DNA from: Bacteroidales bacterium
GTDB taxonomy: Bacteria; Bacteroidota; Bacteroidia; Bacteroidales; FEN-979
Assembly: GCA_014860625.1 (NCBI GenBank)
Contig: JACZJJ010000099.1
Location: forward strand, 1-61,378
DNA length: 61,378 bases
Reading direction: 5' to 3'
Below the pieces are notes generated by a model. It was not told the DNA's origin. It saw only the letters and a program-made list of their open reading frames with translations, and made no database searches. The first letter of the stretch is position 1; each line of letters begins with the position of its first letter. Made by a program: the position numbers and the translations under genes. Shown here piece by piece: positions 9,127 through 19,190 of the stretch.

Positions 9127-10076
9127 TATTTAATTTTCTTATCAGCATAGGGTGAAGAGTAGTTCCTTAGAACATCTTCAATCGTGTATGCAAGATCTCG
9201 GATAATTTTTTCACCGTCGGGGTCCTCAATCAGGGCAACCAATATATATTTTCTTCCATCCATCTCCCATACGAGGATTGAGTCGGAATGAAAATTTTTC
9301 CAGGAGCCCGATTTCCGGTATAATTTCGCTTTAGGTGCAATCTTCTCCAATGAGTTGACAAACTTATGGTGAAGCTCCGGATCGCCCATAATCTCCAGCA
9401 TCTGCTTCGAACGGTCGAAGCTAACCAGTTTTCCAAAGGCCAGCATATAGTAAAACCGGCAAACCTGGGAAACGGTTGCAGCATGACTCAATCCTTTGAT
9501 ATGTTCAGGATAGCGTTCACCAAACTTTGAATACCTTTTCCCTACCCACAGACCTCCTCCGAATTCATCATCATACAGATCGTATTTGGGATCAGTGAGG
9601 ACACTCTCTATTTTTTTAAAACCAAGCCGATCCATCATGCGGGTAGCAGCTTCGTTGTTGGAACGGCTGATCATGATGCGCATGTCTTGTTTCACGTCCG
9701 CAGTGTATTGGATCTCCCCTTTTTCCAGGGCATCCTCAGCCGCCAGCAAAATGGCAATCTTTGGCAAGCTGGCAGCATACATCATCACATTTCCATTTAC
9801 ACGGGCATATTTAACCGCATAGGGATCCCTCAAGTCGACCAGTCCGATAGCCATCTTTCGCTGATTGATCAACCGGGCCCATTTGGGGTTGGTATTCAGT
9901 TTTCTCACAAGTTCCTTCTGAAGCTTTGAATCAACCAAAGTCCGCAATGGCCTCAGACTGTCGTTTAATGCAAATGGCAGTGTATCAGGCTGGTGAACCT
10001 GTTCTTGATGCTGACCGCATGCAGATGTAGCCAGCATCAGGAATGCAACGATAATCCCGGGGAAATTCATTTTCAT
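9126..10076 (-). CDS. beta-lactamase-like serine hydrolase, probable lipoprotein
   Basis: 316 residues when started at the ATG at 10076, where a short hydrophobic leader ends in ATSAC (Cys20), a weak lipobox. Family signatures: SLPK (Ser103, Lys106), then SRSNNEA and YRKSGS, the SxxK / SxN / KSG triad of penicillin-recognising serine hydrolases. It resembles the secreted hydrolase at 5023-6276 and flanks the translocase-like gene, whose GTG start overlaps this stop by one base. The natural substrate is unknown; peptidoglycan-related or ester substrates are possible, and classical beta-lactamase activity is not proven by these motifs. Confidence 0.82.
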   Translation of the reverse strand: MKMNFPGIIVAFLMLATSACGQHQEQVHQPDTLPFALNDSLRPLRTLVDSKLQKELVRKLNTNPKWARLINQRKMAIGLVDLRDPYAVKYARVNGNVMMYAASLPKIAILLAAEDALEKGEIQYTADVKQDMRIMISRSNNEAATRMMDRLGFKKIESVLTDPKYDLYDDEFGGGLWVGKRYSKFGERYPEHIKGLSHAATVSQVCRFYYMLAFGKLVSFDRSKQMLEIMGDPELHHKFVNSLEKIAPKAKLYRKSGSWKNFHSDSILVWEMDGRKYILVALIEDPDGEKIIRDLAYTIEDVLRNYSSPYADKKIK

Positions 10077-10135
10077 ATGGGGATATAAAGTGCAAAAGTA
10101 ATTGATATTTTGATTGCTGGTCTCGAATATCAATA

Positions 10136-12016
10136 CTACCGATCATTAAAATCTGATTCTTTTTCAGAGAGTTCCAGCCACCTGTCCCCTTTGGCTTCCA
10201 ATTCGTTCAGGATTGCCGCAAACCGGTTGGATCTCTTCTGAAGTTCTTCAACAGTCAGTTCACCGGAATTCATGGCAGATTCTATCTCACCCTTCTCCTT
10301 TTCCAGCAGACCAATCTCGTTTTCCAACGTTTCAAGTTCCCTCTTCTCCTTAAAGGTGAGTTTGCGCGGGTCTGCTGCTTTATTCTGTGCTTTCACCGGA
10401 ACTGCTGGTTTTACGGCAGCTTTAAGTTGTCGCTTCAGGCGTTCTTCGTGATCCCGGTACTGTGTATAGTTGCCGGGAAAATCTCTCACTTTACCATTGC
10501 CTTCAAATACAAAGAGGTGATCCACGATTTTGTCGAGGAAATAGCGGTCGTGGGTTACGATCAACACGCAACCGTTAAAGGATTCAAGGTACTCTTCAAG
10601 CACATTCAGTGTAAGGATGTCGAGATCGTTTGTGGGTTCATCGAGGATAAGGAAATTCGGGCTTCGCATCAATACAGTAACGAGGTACAAACGACGCTTT
10701 TCGCCGCCACTAAGCTTGTAGACCGGTTGATGATGAGAAGCATACGGGAACATGAAATAACTCAGGAAAGCAGCAGCAGAAATCGTATCACCACTCCCCA
10801 GTTTTACCACATCCGCAATCTCTCTCACCACATCAATCACTTTGGCATCAGGATTAAATGAGATACCATCCTGCGTATAATAACCGAACTGAATGGTCTC
10901 CCCTTTTTTGACCGACCCCCAGTCAGGCTTTAGCTTACCTGTGATCAGATCGAGGAATGTCGACTTCCCGCTGCCATTATCGCCGATGATGCCGATCTTC
11001 TCAAATCGTTTGAAAATGAAGGTGAATTTTTTCAGAATGGGAACCTCCCCCCATGAAAATGAAAGATCGCTCACTTCGAGAATCTTCTTTCCCATCCGTT
11101 TGCCCTCGATGTGGATCTTCATCCGTTCGTCGGGAACTTTCCTGTCAGCGGTCTCTTTCAGTTCATAGAAGCTGTCGATCCGGGCTTTCGACTTGGTGGT
11201 GCGCGCTTTCGGCATCCTGCGCATCCACTCTGACTCTTTCCGAAGCAGATTCTGGGCTTTCTCTGTCTCTTTGGTCAGGTTGTCCAGCCTTTCAGTCTGT
11301 TTCTCAATGAAATAGGAATAACTTCCTTTGTACCGATGGATGCCTGTATGATCCAGTTCCAGGATCTCATCGCACACCCTGTCGAGGAAGTAGCGGTCGT
11401 GCGTGACCATCAGAAAGGTTACCCTGCGTTGAGAGAGGTACTCTTCCAGCCACTCGATCATCTCCACGTCGAGGTGGTTGGTTGGCTCGTCGAGGATCAT
11501 GAAGTCGGGCTCGGTGATGAGTACCTTGGCCAGTGAAATCCGCTTCTGCTGGCCTCCGGAGAGTTCATCAATCCGTTTGTCGAGGTCGGGGATCTTCAGC
11601 CTTGAGAGGATCTGCTTGATGCGGGTCTCATATTCCCAGCCGTTCAGCGCATCCATCCGTTCCATGGCATGGGTGATCTGCTCTTTGTCATCTCCGCGAA
11701 CCGCCTCCTCATAGTTGCGAATGGCAGTCAGCACGTCGTTCGATGTGGTATACACCTCGTTGAAAACAGTATGCGACGGGGTAAGATCGGGCTCCTGTTT
11801 CAGGTATCCTAGCGAGGCTTTATTGAAGAGGTTGACCACTCCCCCATCCGATTGTTCAAGACCTGCGATGATGTTCAGCAGGCTGGTTTTTCCCGCTCCG
11901 TTCCGTGCAATCAGGGCGACTTTCTGGTATTGGCTGATCACAAAGGAGATATCCTCAAACAGGATGTTGTCTCCGTAGCTTCGGGAAAGATGATCGACAG
12001 TAAGGATAGTGGACAT
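10136..12016 (-). CDS. uup: ABC-F family ATPase Uup
   Basis: 626 residues with two ABC nucleotide-binding domains in one chain and no membrane helices. Walker A motifs are ARNGAGKTSLLN and GDNGSGKSTFLD; signatures LSGGQQKRISLAKVL and LSGGEKRRLYLVTVL; Walker B LDEPTNHLD and LDEPTNDLD. The charged linker between the domains and the C-terminal coiled coil (LTFKEKRELETLENEIGLLEKE) are typical of Uup. ABC-F proteins act on the ribosome (E-site) rather than in transport; Uup has also been linked to DNA repair and ribosome assembly. It follows the last permease gene by 33 bases and could be read through from the efflux operon. Confidence 0.92.
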   Translation of the reverse strand: MSTILTVDHLSRSYGDNILFEDISFVISQYQKVALIARNGAGKTSLLNIIAGLEQSDGGVVNLFNKASLGYLKQEPDLTPSHTVFNEVYTTSNDVLTAIRNYEEAVRGDDKEQITHAMERMDALNGWEYETRIKQILSRLKIPDLDKRIDELSGGQQKRISLAKVLITEPDFMILDEPTNHLDVEMIEWLEEYLSQRRVTFLMVTHDRYFLDRVCDEILELDHTGIHRYKGSYSYFIEKQTERLDNLTKETEKAQNLLRKESEWMRRMPKARTTKSKARIDSFYELKETADRKVPDERMKIHIEGKRMGKKILEVSDLSFSWGEVPILKKFTFIFKRFEKIGIIGDNGSGKSTFLDLITGKLKPDWGSVKKGETIQFGYYTQDGISFNPDAKVIDVVREIADVVKLGSGDTISAAAFLSYFMFPYASHHQPVYKLSGGEKRRLYLVTVLMRSPNFLILDEPTNDLDILTLNVLEEYLESFNGCVLIVTHDRYFLDKIVDHLFVFEGNGKVRDFPGNYTQYRDHEERLKRQLKAAVKPAVPVKAQNKAADPRKLTFKEKRELETLENEIGLLEKEKGEIESAMNSGELTVEELQKRSNRFAAILNELEAKGDRWLELSEKESDFNDR

Positions 12017-12049
12017 GCAGGCGGTTTTGGTGCTTGCAAAGGTACGGGA

Positions 12050-14422
12050 TTATTCATACCGCAATGCCTCCACCGGATTTCGTGTGGCTGCTCTCCAGGC
12101 CTGCCAGATGATGGCCACAATGGCAATCATGAACACAAACAACGCGCTTAGTAAAAAATATCCCACGTGCAATTGGATGCGCTGAGCATAATCGGTCAGC
12201 CATTGGCTCATAACAAAATAACTTGCAACAGAAGCAACGATAACAGCAGCTAGTACAATGATCAATGTTTGCTTTAGCAGTATAGAGATAACCTGGCTCA
12301 CTGTACTGCCGTTTACTTTACGAATCCCGATTTCTTTGGTACGTCGTGAAATCTTTAGGATAGTCAAAGCCAGTAAGCTAATCAAACTGATAATAACCAC
12401 CTCTCCTCCACCAATGGATACCATCTGGGCAAGCCGGTTTTCTTTCCTGTACATCCTATCAAAAATATCGGCAAGCACACTCTGGTTAAATATATAATCT
12501 CCATCAAAGCGCCGGAAAATCTGCCGGATCTGCGCCAACTGGTTTCCATCCAGCGGGCCGATGGTTCGGATGTAAATATTGGGAGTTCCCCAGTAGCAAT
12601 TTGCAATGACAAGTGGAGCGATGGATTCACCCGGATTAGACATGTAATAAAAGTCCTTTACGATGCCAATGATCTCTACCTGTTCATCATTATAGAAAAC
12701 GTCTTGTCCGGCTTTTGGCTCCAGCCCCAGTAATCTGATGGCCGATTCGTTTAAAACCACCGCCTGGCTGTCGGCCATCGATTCCCTGAAGAAGCGTCCA
12801 TCAACCAGTTGTAATTTCATGAGCTCCCCGAAACCAGGTTTTTCACGGTACTCATTGATCGCCTTGTTGTTGTTTTCACCCTCGGTTATTGGTCTGATGT
12901 ACTGTCCGCTGCACCCTCCGCCCATAAAATGCTCCCCACCACAAACCGCAGTAACGAAAGGCAGTTTCAGTAATTCAGTTTTTACACTCTCATACTTTTT
13001 TGAGATAGGGCTACTGCAATTGCTGATCGTAATCACATTATCCTTGTCAAAACCCAGCGGAACATTGTGCATAAATTCCAATTGAGCAATAATGATCACA
13101 ACACAACTGATAAAAAAAGCAGTTACGGCAAATTGAACAAATACTGATGCTGTCGAAAGCCAGCTGCTGTTTCCGGCGTTTGAGATTTTCCCCCTTAACC
13201 CTAGCGAGTACTTCATTCTCGACAGATAGAGAACCGGATAACCTGAAGTGATCAGAAGAAGAATTACAAGGACAATCACAAATGAACCGATACTTTCAAC
13301 TGACAGCAGGTCGGAAACAGCGACTTTTGACAGCAACAAGCTTGACAGGTATGGGATTGAACGAAAAGATATCAGAAATGCCATCACGGCAGAAAAAAGA
13401 AAAACGATCAGCGTTTCCAGAAAAAACAACCTGGCGATGCTGACTTTTGTGGCGCCGAACATGGTCCTGGTTGATATTTCAGCGATACGTTTTTCTCCCT
13501 GGATGATGAACAAACTGATATAGCTAAGCAATGCGGTAAGCAAGACAAACAATGCAATCAACCCAACGATCACCATTTGTTTCATGCTTCCATGGTTCGG
13601 AATAAATGAACTTGCGGCAGAATGCAGGTAGAGGTCGGCAAGGGGCTCAACACCCGACTCGACCTTTGAACTTGTAGCCTTCGCCCAATCCTGCATGAGC
13701 ATATTATTGGCATCTGCAATTTTTGTGTTTGCTGCTGTTTGATCAATATTGGGTTTAAGCAGGTAGTACGTCTGGAATTCGAGCCCCCCAAACCAGCTTA
13801 GATTGAGGGTTGACATGGATATCAGCAGACCAAAATCCAGGTGTGAGTTTTTCGGGAGTTCGTCCATGACTCCCGTAATCATTACATGCTCGCCGTCCGA
13901 TTCTAGTGTTTTACCAACACAATCCGTTGAATTGAAAAGCTTTTCGGCAACGGAAGTGGTGATCACGGCACTGTTTTTTCCAATTAAAGCTGTTTTCTCA
14001 TCTCCAGCATTAAGCACTAGCCCAAACACCTTAAAAATCTCAGGGTCAGCATAAAAAACTCTGACCTTTCCCAGTTTGTTTTCCTTGTTTTGAACTGTTG
14101 TCGGCCAGCCACCATATAATTGAACGGCCGATTCAATTTCGGGAACCATTTCAGGGAGCTGGGAGTAATCCTGTCGTAATGAAATTCCAAACACTTCGGT
14201 GGAGGTATTGTTGGTGACACGGTTAAAAAGTCTCACCACCCTATCTTTGGTTGTAAAATGCTCGTCGTAGCTCAACTCATACTGAATGTAGGTAAGTGTA
14301 AAAATCACAGTGGTCAACGCTACGACAAGGCCTATCACGTTTGTGATAAACATGAACGGGTTACGTTTGATAATTCTCATGACAAATCTTAAGTCTTTCA
14401 CTGATCCTATTTTATAATTCAC
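12050..14422 (-). CDS. FtsX/MacB-type ABC permease 4 of 4
   Basis: 790 residues, full double-module layout: one N-terminal helix (about 30-52), a MacB-like periplasmic core, three helices (about 280-405), a helix near 430-450, a second periplasmic core, and three C-terminal helices ending in NPVEALRYE. It has no ATPase domain and should use the ATPase encoded at 24388-25080. The GTG start overlaps the preceding permease stop (GTGA), which supports this start over the ATG 42 bases downstream. It is the last of four consecutive permease genes, probably part of a mechanotransmission-type exporter for a small molecule or peptide. Confidence 0.85.
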   Translation of the reverse strand: MNYKIGSVKDLRFVMRIIKRNPFMFITNVIGLVVALTTVIFTLTYIQYELSYDEHFTTKDRVVRLFNRVTNNTSTEVFGISLRQDYSQLPEMVPEIESAVQLYGGWPTTVQNKENKLGKVRVFYADPEIFKVFGLVLNAGDEKTALIGKNSAVITTSVAEKLFNSTDCVGKTLESDGEHVMITGVMDELPKNSHLDFGLLISMSTLNLSWFGGLEFQTYYLLKPNIDQTAANTKIADANNMLMQDWAKATSSKVESGVEPLADLYLHSAASSFIPNHGSMKQMVIVGLIALFVLLTALLSYISLFIIQGEKRIAEISTRTMFGATKVSIARLFFLETLIVFLFSAVMAFLISFRSIPYLSSLLLSKVAVSDLLSVESIGSFVIVLVILLLITSGYPVLYLSRMKYSLGLRGKISNAGNSSWLSTASVFVQFAVTAFFISCVVIIIAQLEFMHNVPLGFDKDNVITISNCSSPISKKYESVKTELLKLPFVTAVCGGEHFMGGGCSGQYIRPITEGENNNKAINEYREKPGFGELMKLQLVDGRFFRESMADSQAVVLNESAIRLLGLEPKAGQDVFYNDEQVEIIGIVKDFYYMSNPGESIAPLVIANCYWGTPNIYIRTIGPLDGNQLAQIRQIFRRFDGDYIFNQSVLADIFDRMYRKENRLAQMVSIGGGEVVIISLISLLALTILKISRRTKEIGIRKVNGSTVSQVISILLKQTLIIVLAAVIVASVASYFVMSQWLTDYAQRIQLHVGYFLLSALFVFMIAIVAIIWQAWRAATRNPVEALRYE

Positions 14423-16770
14423 TCGTACCTCAATGTCTCCACTAAATTCCGGGTAGCAGCCCGATAACTTTGCCAGCTAATCGTTAGCAGCGCAATTACA
14501 ACAACAAGAAAACCCGCCAATGCAAATACCCACCAGCTCAGTGTGGTTTTGTTGGCAAAGTTCTCCAACCATCTGTTCATGAAGTAATAGGCTATTGGTG
14601 TAGCGATGATGAAGGCGATAGAAATCCATCTCAAAAAACTCATGCTCAGCATTTGCATGATTTCTGAAACGTTGGCTCCGTTTACTTTCCGTATACCTAT
14701 TTCTTTTGTGCGGCGTATAATGATGAAGGAGGCAATGCCAAATAATCCCATACTCGCAAGTATTATGGCAAGTGCTGAGAAATATCCCATTAATTGAAAT
14801 GTCTTCGTATCGGATTGATAGAGTTGCTCGAGTTTCGCACTTAAATAACGAAATTCAACCACCTGATCCGGATAGATGTTCTTGCAAATTTTAGTTAAAG
14901 AATTGATGGAAGTTGGTAAATCGTTGGGTTTCACTTTGATCAACAGCTGCCTGCATTCATCGTAACTGATCAGGAAAACTGCTGGCTTGATTTCCTCATA
15001 CAATGATTCAAAATGAAAATCCTTAACGATGCCAACAATCTTACGTGTTGATCTGGTATACCAGAAACACCTAAGCGACTGTCCAATCGGATCTCCTTGA
15101 ATTCCCAGACTCGCTACAGCTGCTTCGTTTAGAATAATCGATTCGTCGGCGTCCGTTTTAAACTGATCACTTAATAATCGTCCTTGCGCTGCATTTATGC
15201 CCAACGTTTCAAAATAATCGTAGTTCACATGAACAAAAGGGATTGCGATTACTTCTTTTTGACCCTCTGGCAAAACCCCTCCAACATTACTCAGATCACC
15301 GGAAGGAACGCGGTTGGCTGCAGAAACACTGACAACCATGTTTTGATCAAGAAGTGCCTGCTTCAAGGTCATAAATTTTTCCTCATCTCCAAAATCATCT
15401 ATATCAGATAGCAGGACATTCTCTTTATCGAACCCCAACTCCTTTTGCTGAAGAAAACTGATTTGACGAAACATGACAATAGAACAAGCTATCAGCGCAA
15501 TGACAATGGTAAATTGGGCGCCCACAAGGATTTTCCTGAAGTGAAACGTTGATTCCCCGCCAATTTTAGATGATTTAAGCGTCTTTGCGGGGGTAAAGGA
15601 TGAAAGGATAAACGCAGGGTACAATCCAGCCAAAACACTTACAGTCAACAGGATACTAAAAATACCCATAATTGTTTTTAAATTCCATAGCATGGAGAAT
15701 GAAAGCTCTTTACCCGACAACTCATTAAAAAGTGGCAAACAAAGACTAACAACAAGAATTGACAAACAGAATGATATAAAAACCACCACAATTGTTTCGG
15801 ACAAATATTGCATGGCCAGTTGTTTGCGGGAGGCTCCACAAACTTTTCTCATACCAATTTCGTTTGCTCTTGTGGTTGCATTAGCGGTAAGCAGATTTAT
15901 ATAGTTGAAGCAGGCAATCAGTAAAACAAGAAAACCAATGGCTGAAAATATCAGGATATATACAATGCTGTTTTGCGGCTGTATATCATTTTTAAAATGC
16001 GATGAATAGAGGTGGATATCTTTCAGGTTTTGGATTGAATATATAGGTAAAGGTTCATTTGGTGTGTTGGGATTCTTCAGTAACTGACTGCATTTTAACT
16101 CAAAATCAGATTGAGAGAATTGCTCCTGAAGCTGAAAATAGACAAGGAAATTCTGCCATCCCCAGTCATTCATATCTTCTTCCTTTTCGGTCCCGGCAAG
16201 AGTCCCGATTATATCATACCTGAAATGGGAATTCTGAGGCATATCTTCCATTACTCCCGTAACGGTATAGCTCTCTTCATTATTCAGCTTTAACACGTTG
16301 CCAACAGGGTCTTCATTTCCAAAATACTTGAGGGCGGTTTTTTCGGAAACTACTATAGTTAATGGCGCTTGCAGTGCGGTTTCAGGATTTCCCTGTTTGA
16401 AATTAAACGAGAAGATACGGAACAAATCTGCATCTGAAAAAGCAACTTTGTCCTCTTTAAAACGTTTTGTTTGATATTCGATCAGGACATAATCCCGTGG
16501 TAAAATCCTGGTATAGGCTTTAATTTCCGGGATATTATCTGCTAATAATTGTGCTGCCGGAGGCGCATGATACGGGTGTTCCGGGTTACACAACCTGTAA
16601 ATAGTATCGGCATTCTTGTGAAACCGATCATAACTCAACTCATGCCTGACATATAAGAAGAGTAAAATACATACTGCCAATCCTATCGTTAAGCTTGATA
16701 TGCTTATTAAAGAATATGTTTTACTTCTAATGAGGTGAGCTAATGCAGTTTTAAAATAGTTTTTGATCAT
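14419..16770 (-). CDS. FtsX/MacB-type ABC permease 3 of 4
   Basis: 783 residues with the same architecture as its neighbours: N-terminal anchor helix, MacB-like core containing the family phrase KYFGNEDPVGNVLKLNNEES, FtsX helices with the conserved GMRKVCGASRKQL loop, a second core and a C-terminal FtsX module with RRTKEIGIRKVNGANVSEI, ending NLVETLRYE. The duplicated cytoplasmic coupling loops (RxxEIGxRKxxGA) are where these permeases contact the ATPase. It overlaps the next permease gene by four bases and follows the previous one by 23 bases. Confidence 0.87.
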   Translation of the reverse strand: MIKNYFKTALAHLIRSKTYSLISISSLTIGLAVCILLFLYVRHELSYDRFHKNADTIYRLCNPEHPYHAPPAAQLLADNIPEIKAYTRILPRDYVLIEYQTKRFKEDKVAFSDADLFRIFSFNFKQGNPETALQAPLTIVVSEKTALKYFGNEDPVGNVLKLNNEESYTVTGVMEDMPQNSHFRYDIIGTLAGTEKEEDMNDWGWQNFLVYFQLQEQFSQSDFELKCSQLLKNPNTPNEPLPIYSIQNLKDIHLYSSHFKNDIQPQNSIVYILIFSAIGFLVLLIACFNYINLLTANATTRANEIGMRKVCGASRKQLAMQYLSETIVVVFISFCLSILVVSLCLPLFNELSGKELSFSMLWNLKTIMGIFSILLTVSVLAGLYPAFILSSFTPAKTLKSSKIGGESTFHFRKILVGAQFTIVIALIACSIVMFRQISFLQQKELGFDKENVLLSDIDDFGDEEKFMTLKQALLDQNMVVSVSAANRVPSGDLSNVGGVLPEGQKEVIAIPFVHVNYDYFETLGINAAQGRLLSDQFKTDADESIILNEAAVASLGIQGDPIGQSLRCFWYTRSTRKIVGIVKDFHFESLYEEIKPAVFLISYDECRQLLIKVKPNDLPTSINSLTKICKNIYPDQVVEFRYLSAKLEQLYQSDTKTFQLMGYFSALAIILASMGLFGIASFIIIRRTKEIGIRKVNGANVSEIMQMLSMSFLRWISIAFIIATPIAYYFMNRWLENFANKTTLSWWVFALAGFLVVVIALLTISWQSYRAATRNLVETLRYE

Positions 16771-16793
16771 CGGTTTCAGGTTTAAAATTCGGT

Positions 16794-19166
16794 TTACTCT
16801 GCTTTCAAGGCCACTGAAGGGTTAATCCCCGATGCCTTGAAGGCCTGGAAACTAACAGTTATCAATGCAAGGACTAGAGCTCCGATAGCAATGATGCCAA
16901 AAACAAGGGCGCTCATGTCAATGTGATAGGCGAATTCGTTCAACATCTCACCGATGACATACCATCCAATGGCAAACGCAATGACAATGGAAATGAGGAC
17001 CAGAATGAGGAACTCCCTCGACAAGGAATAGATCACGGAGAATACACCTGCCCCCATGGCCTTTCTTACTCCTATTTCACGGGTTCGACGGCTTGCTGCA
17101 TATGAGGAGAGTCCGTATAGTCCCAGACAGGCAATGATGATCGCCACAAAGGTGAAGTATTTCAGCAGCAATCCCATCCTCATCTCTACTCTGTATAGCG
17201 CATCATAATCCTGATCAATGAACGTATAATCAAGCGGGTAATCGGGAATGACCTTTTTCCATGTCTTCTCCAGCGCTGCAATTGAAGCAGGGAGATCTCC
17301 AGGTGCCAGTCTGACCAGGATTACATTCAGATAACCGGTTTCGGTCAGCAAAAAAGCCATGGGTTCGATGGGTTCTTCGGCCCCGGAGTAATGGAAATTT
17401 TTTAACACGCCGATAATGACCCCTTCAACTCCGACAAAGTTGAATCGTTTTCCAACCACATCGCCTCCCCCCATCACTTTCGCCACCTCTTCATTGATGA
17501 GGAAATTACCGGTCGTATCCCGGGCCAGATCTCCTTGAAAATCTTTGGAGAAATCGCGACCGGCCAAAAGATCCATTTTCATGCTGGAGACATAATCATA
17601 ATCTATCGCATTAAAGCCTATGAGTACTTCCTGTTCAGGATCTTTCCCATCCCAGTCAACTCCTCCTGAGTTACTTCCCATCATCACAGGATTTACTGTA
17701 GAGGAGGAGACTCCCTGGATCAATGGATCTTTTAATAGTTCAGTTTTCAACAGGTAGTACTTATCTTTCATATTATTCGCCATTGGGATGCATACCATAT
17801 TCTCTTTATCAAACCCGAGTTCTTTTTCCTGCATATATCTCATCTGGAGATACATGAAAATAGCCCCCAGGGCAATGAAAATGGAAAGTGTAAACTGCAC
17901 AACAACCAGGACCCTCCGTAACCAGCTATTTCGTCTGCCGGTCATCGTTTCTCCTTTCAGTACCAGGACTGGCTTCAGGGAGGAGAGATAAAAAGCGGGA
18001 TAGATGCCTGCCAGGATTCCTGTTACAATGCCGGTAATAAGAAACCCGATAACGAATTGCAATTGGAAAATATCGGTTAACGAAAAACTCTTACCCGAAA
18101 TTGAATTGAAAACACTTAATGAAAAAGCGACAAGGATGACAGCAACAACCAGTGCCATCATCACCAGCACAAGCGATTCAATCATGAATTGAACGATCAT
18201 AGCCGTTCGGCTTGCCCCTGATGCCTTTTTAACTCCTATTTCTTTGCCTCTTGTCGCTGCTTTGGCTGTTGCCAGGTTGATGAAATTGATGCAGGCAATC
18301 AAGAGGATAAAGATGGCAATGGCAATGAAAATATAGACTCTCAGGATAGCGCCCTGATTATCCCCAAAACCATAAGATGAATAGAGCTGAAGGTCCAGGA
18401 GTGGAAATAGAAAAAACTGTGCATTGCTCTCAGGGTTATGTTCCCTGACAATGGCTGTCAGTTTCTGATTGACCGCTTCAATGTCGGCTCCTTTGTTGAC
18501 CAGGGCAAACGAATAGATGCTGTTGTTCCCCCATGAATCGCTTGCCATTCCGATCTCTTTCACATATTCGTAGGGAAGGATTGCTTCAAATGTGAACCTC
18601 GAGTTTTTCGGAAGATCCTGCATCACAGCTCCTACCGTGAAGCGGGTTTTATTCTCAAGCTCGATGGTCTGCCCGATTGGATTCTCATCTCCAAAATATT
18701 TTTTCGCAAGCTTTTCCGTGAGTACAATGCCATGAGGATCCCTTAAGGCAGTTTTTGCATCTCCTTGCAATACCGGAAGTGTGAAGATGTTGAACAATCC
18801 CGAATCGGCAGCCATGATAGATGATTCATAAAAGGTTTTATTCCCGAATCGGAATAAAAACCGGGGAAGACGTACCATTCGCGAAGTGACCTGCAATTCA
18901 GGAATTTGCTCCTGCCACACTGGAGCACAGGGATAAGGAGTGACACCGACGCGGTAGCGCTCTCCCGAATAAAACTGGTCCTGGTTGACCATGTAGATCT
19001 GATCAGCTTGTTCATTAAAGGTTTCATAGCTGAATTCATCCATTACCCACATCAGGATGAGCAATGCGGCAGCCAGTCCAACAGCCAGTCCGGCTATGTT
19101 AATGAATGTATATCCTTTTTGTCTCGAGATATTCCGGAAAACCGTTCTGAAGATATTTTTTAACAT
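16794..19166 (-). CDS. FtsX/MacB-type ABC permease 2 of 4
   Basis: 790 residues. Both coupling loops are intact: TRGKEIGVKKASGASRTAM in the first half and SRRTREIGVRKAMGAGVFS in the second. The first periplasmic core carries KKYFGDENPIGQTIELEN. The C-terminus ends in NPSVALKAE, slightly different from the NPVExLRxE ends of the other three, so it may be the most diverged paralogue. It starts 24 bases after the previous permease stop. The role is as an inner-membrane subunit of a tripartite ABC exporter, inferred from the neighbouring adaptor and channel genes. Confidence 0.87.
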   Translation of the reverse strand: MLKNIFRTVFRNISRQKGYTFINIAGLAVGLAAALLILMWVMDEFSYETFNEQADQIYMVNQDQFYSGERYRVGVTPYPCAPVWQEQIPELQVTSRMVRLPRFLFRFGNKTFYESSIMAADSGLFNIFTLPVLQGDAKTALRDPHGIVLTEKLAKKYFGDENPIGQTIELENKTRFTVGAVMQDLPKNSRFTFEAILPYEYVKEIGMASDSWGNNSIYSFALVNKGADIEAVNQKLTAIVREHNPESNAQFFLFPLLDLQLYSSYGFGDNQGAILRVYIFIAIAIFILLIACINFINLATAKAATRGKEIGVKKASGASRTAMIVQFMIESLVLVMMALVVAVILVAFSLSVFNSISGKSFSLTDIFQLQFVIGFLITGIVTGILAGIYPAFYLSSLKPVLVLKGETMTGRRNSWLRRVLVVVQFTLSIFIALGAIFMYLQMRYMQEKELGFDKENMVCIPMANNMKDKYYLLKTELLKDPLIQGVSSSTVNPVMMGSNSGGVDWDGKDPEQEVLIGFNAIDYDYVSSMKMDLLAGRDFSKDFQGDLARDTTGNFLINEEVAKVMGGGDVVGKRFNFVGVEGVIIGVLKNFHYSGAEEPIEPMAFLLTETGYLNVILVRLAPGDLPASIAALEKTWKKVIPDYPLDYTFIDQDYDALYRVEMRMGLLLKYFTFVAIIIACLGLYGLSSYAASRRTREIGVRKAMGAGVFSVIYSLSREFLILVLISIVIAFAIGWYVIGEMLNEFAYHIDMSALVFGIIAIGALVLALITVSFQAFKASGINPSVALKAE

Positions 19167-19190
19167 GATAGCACCGTGTTTCTGATTAAT

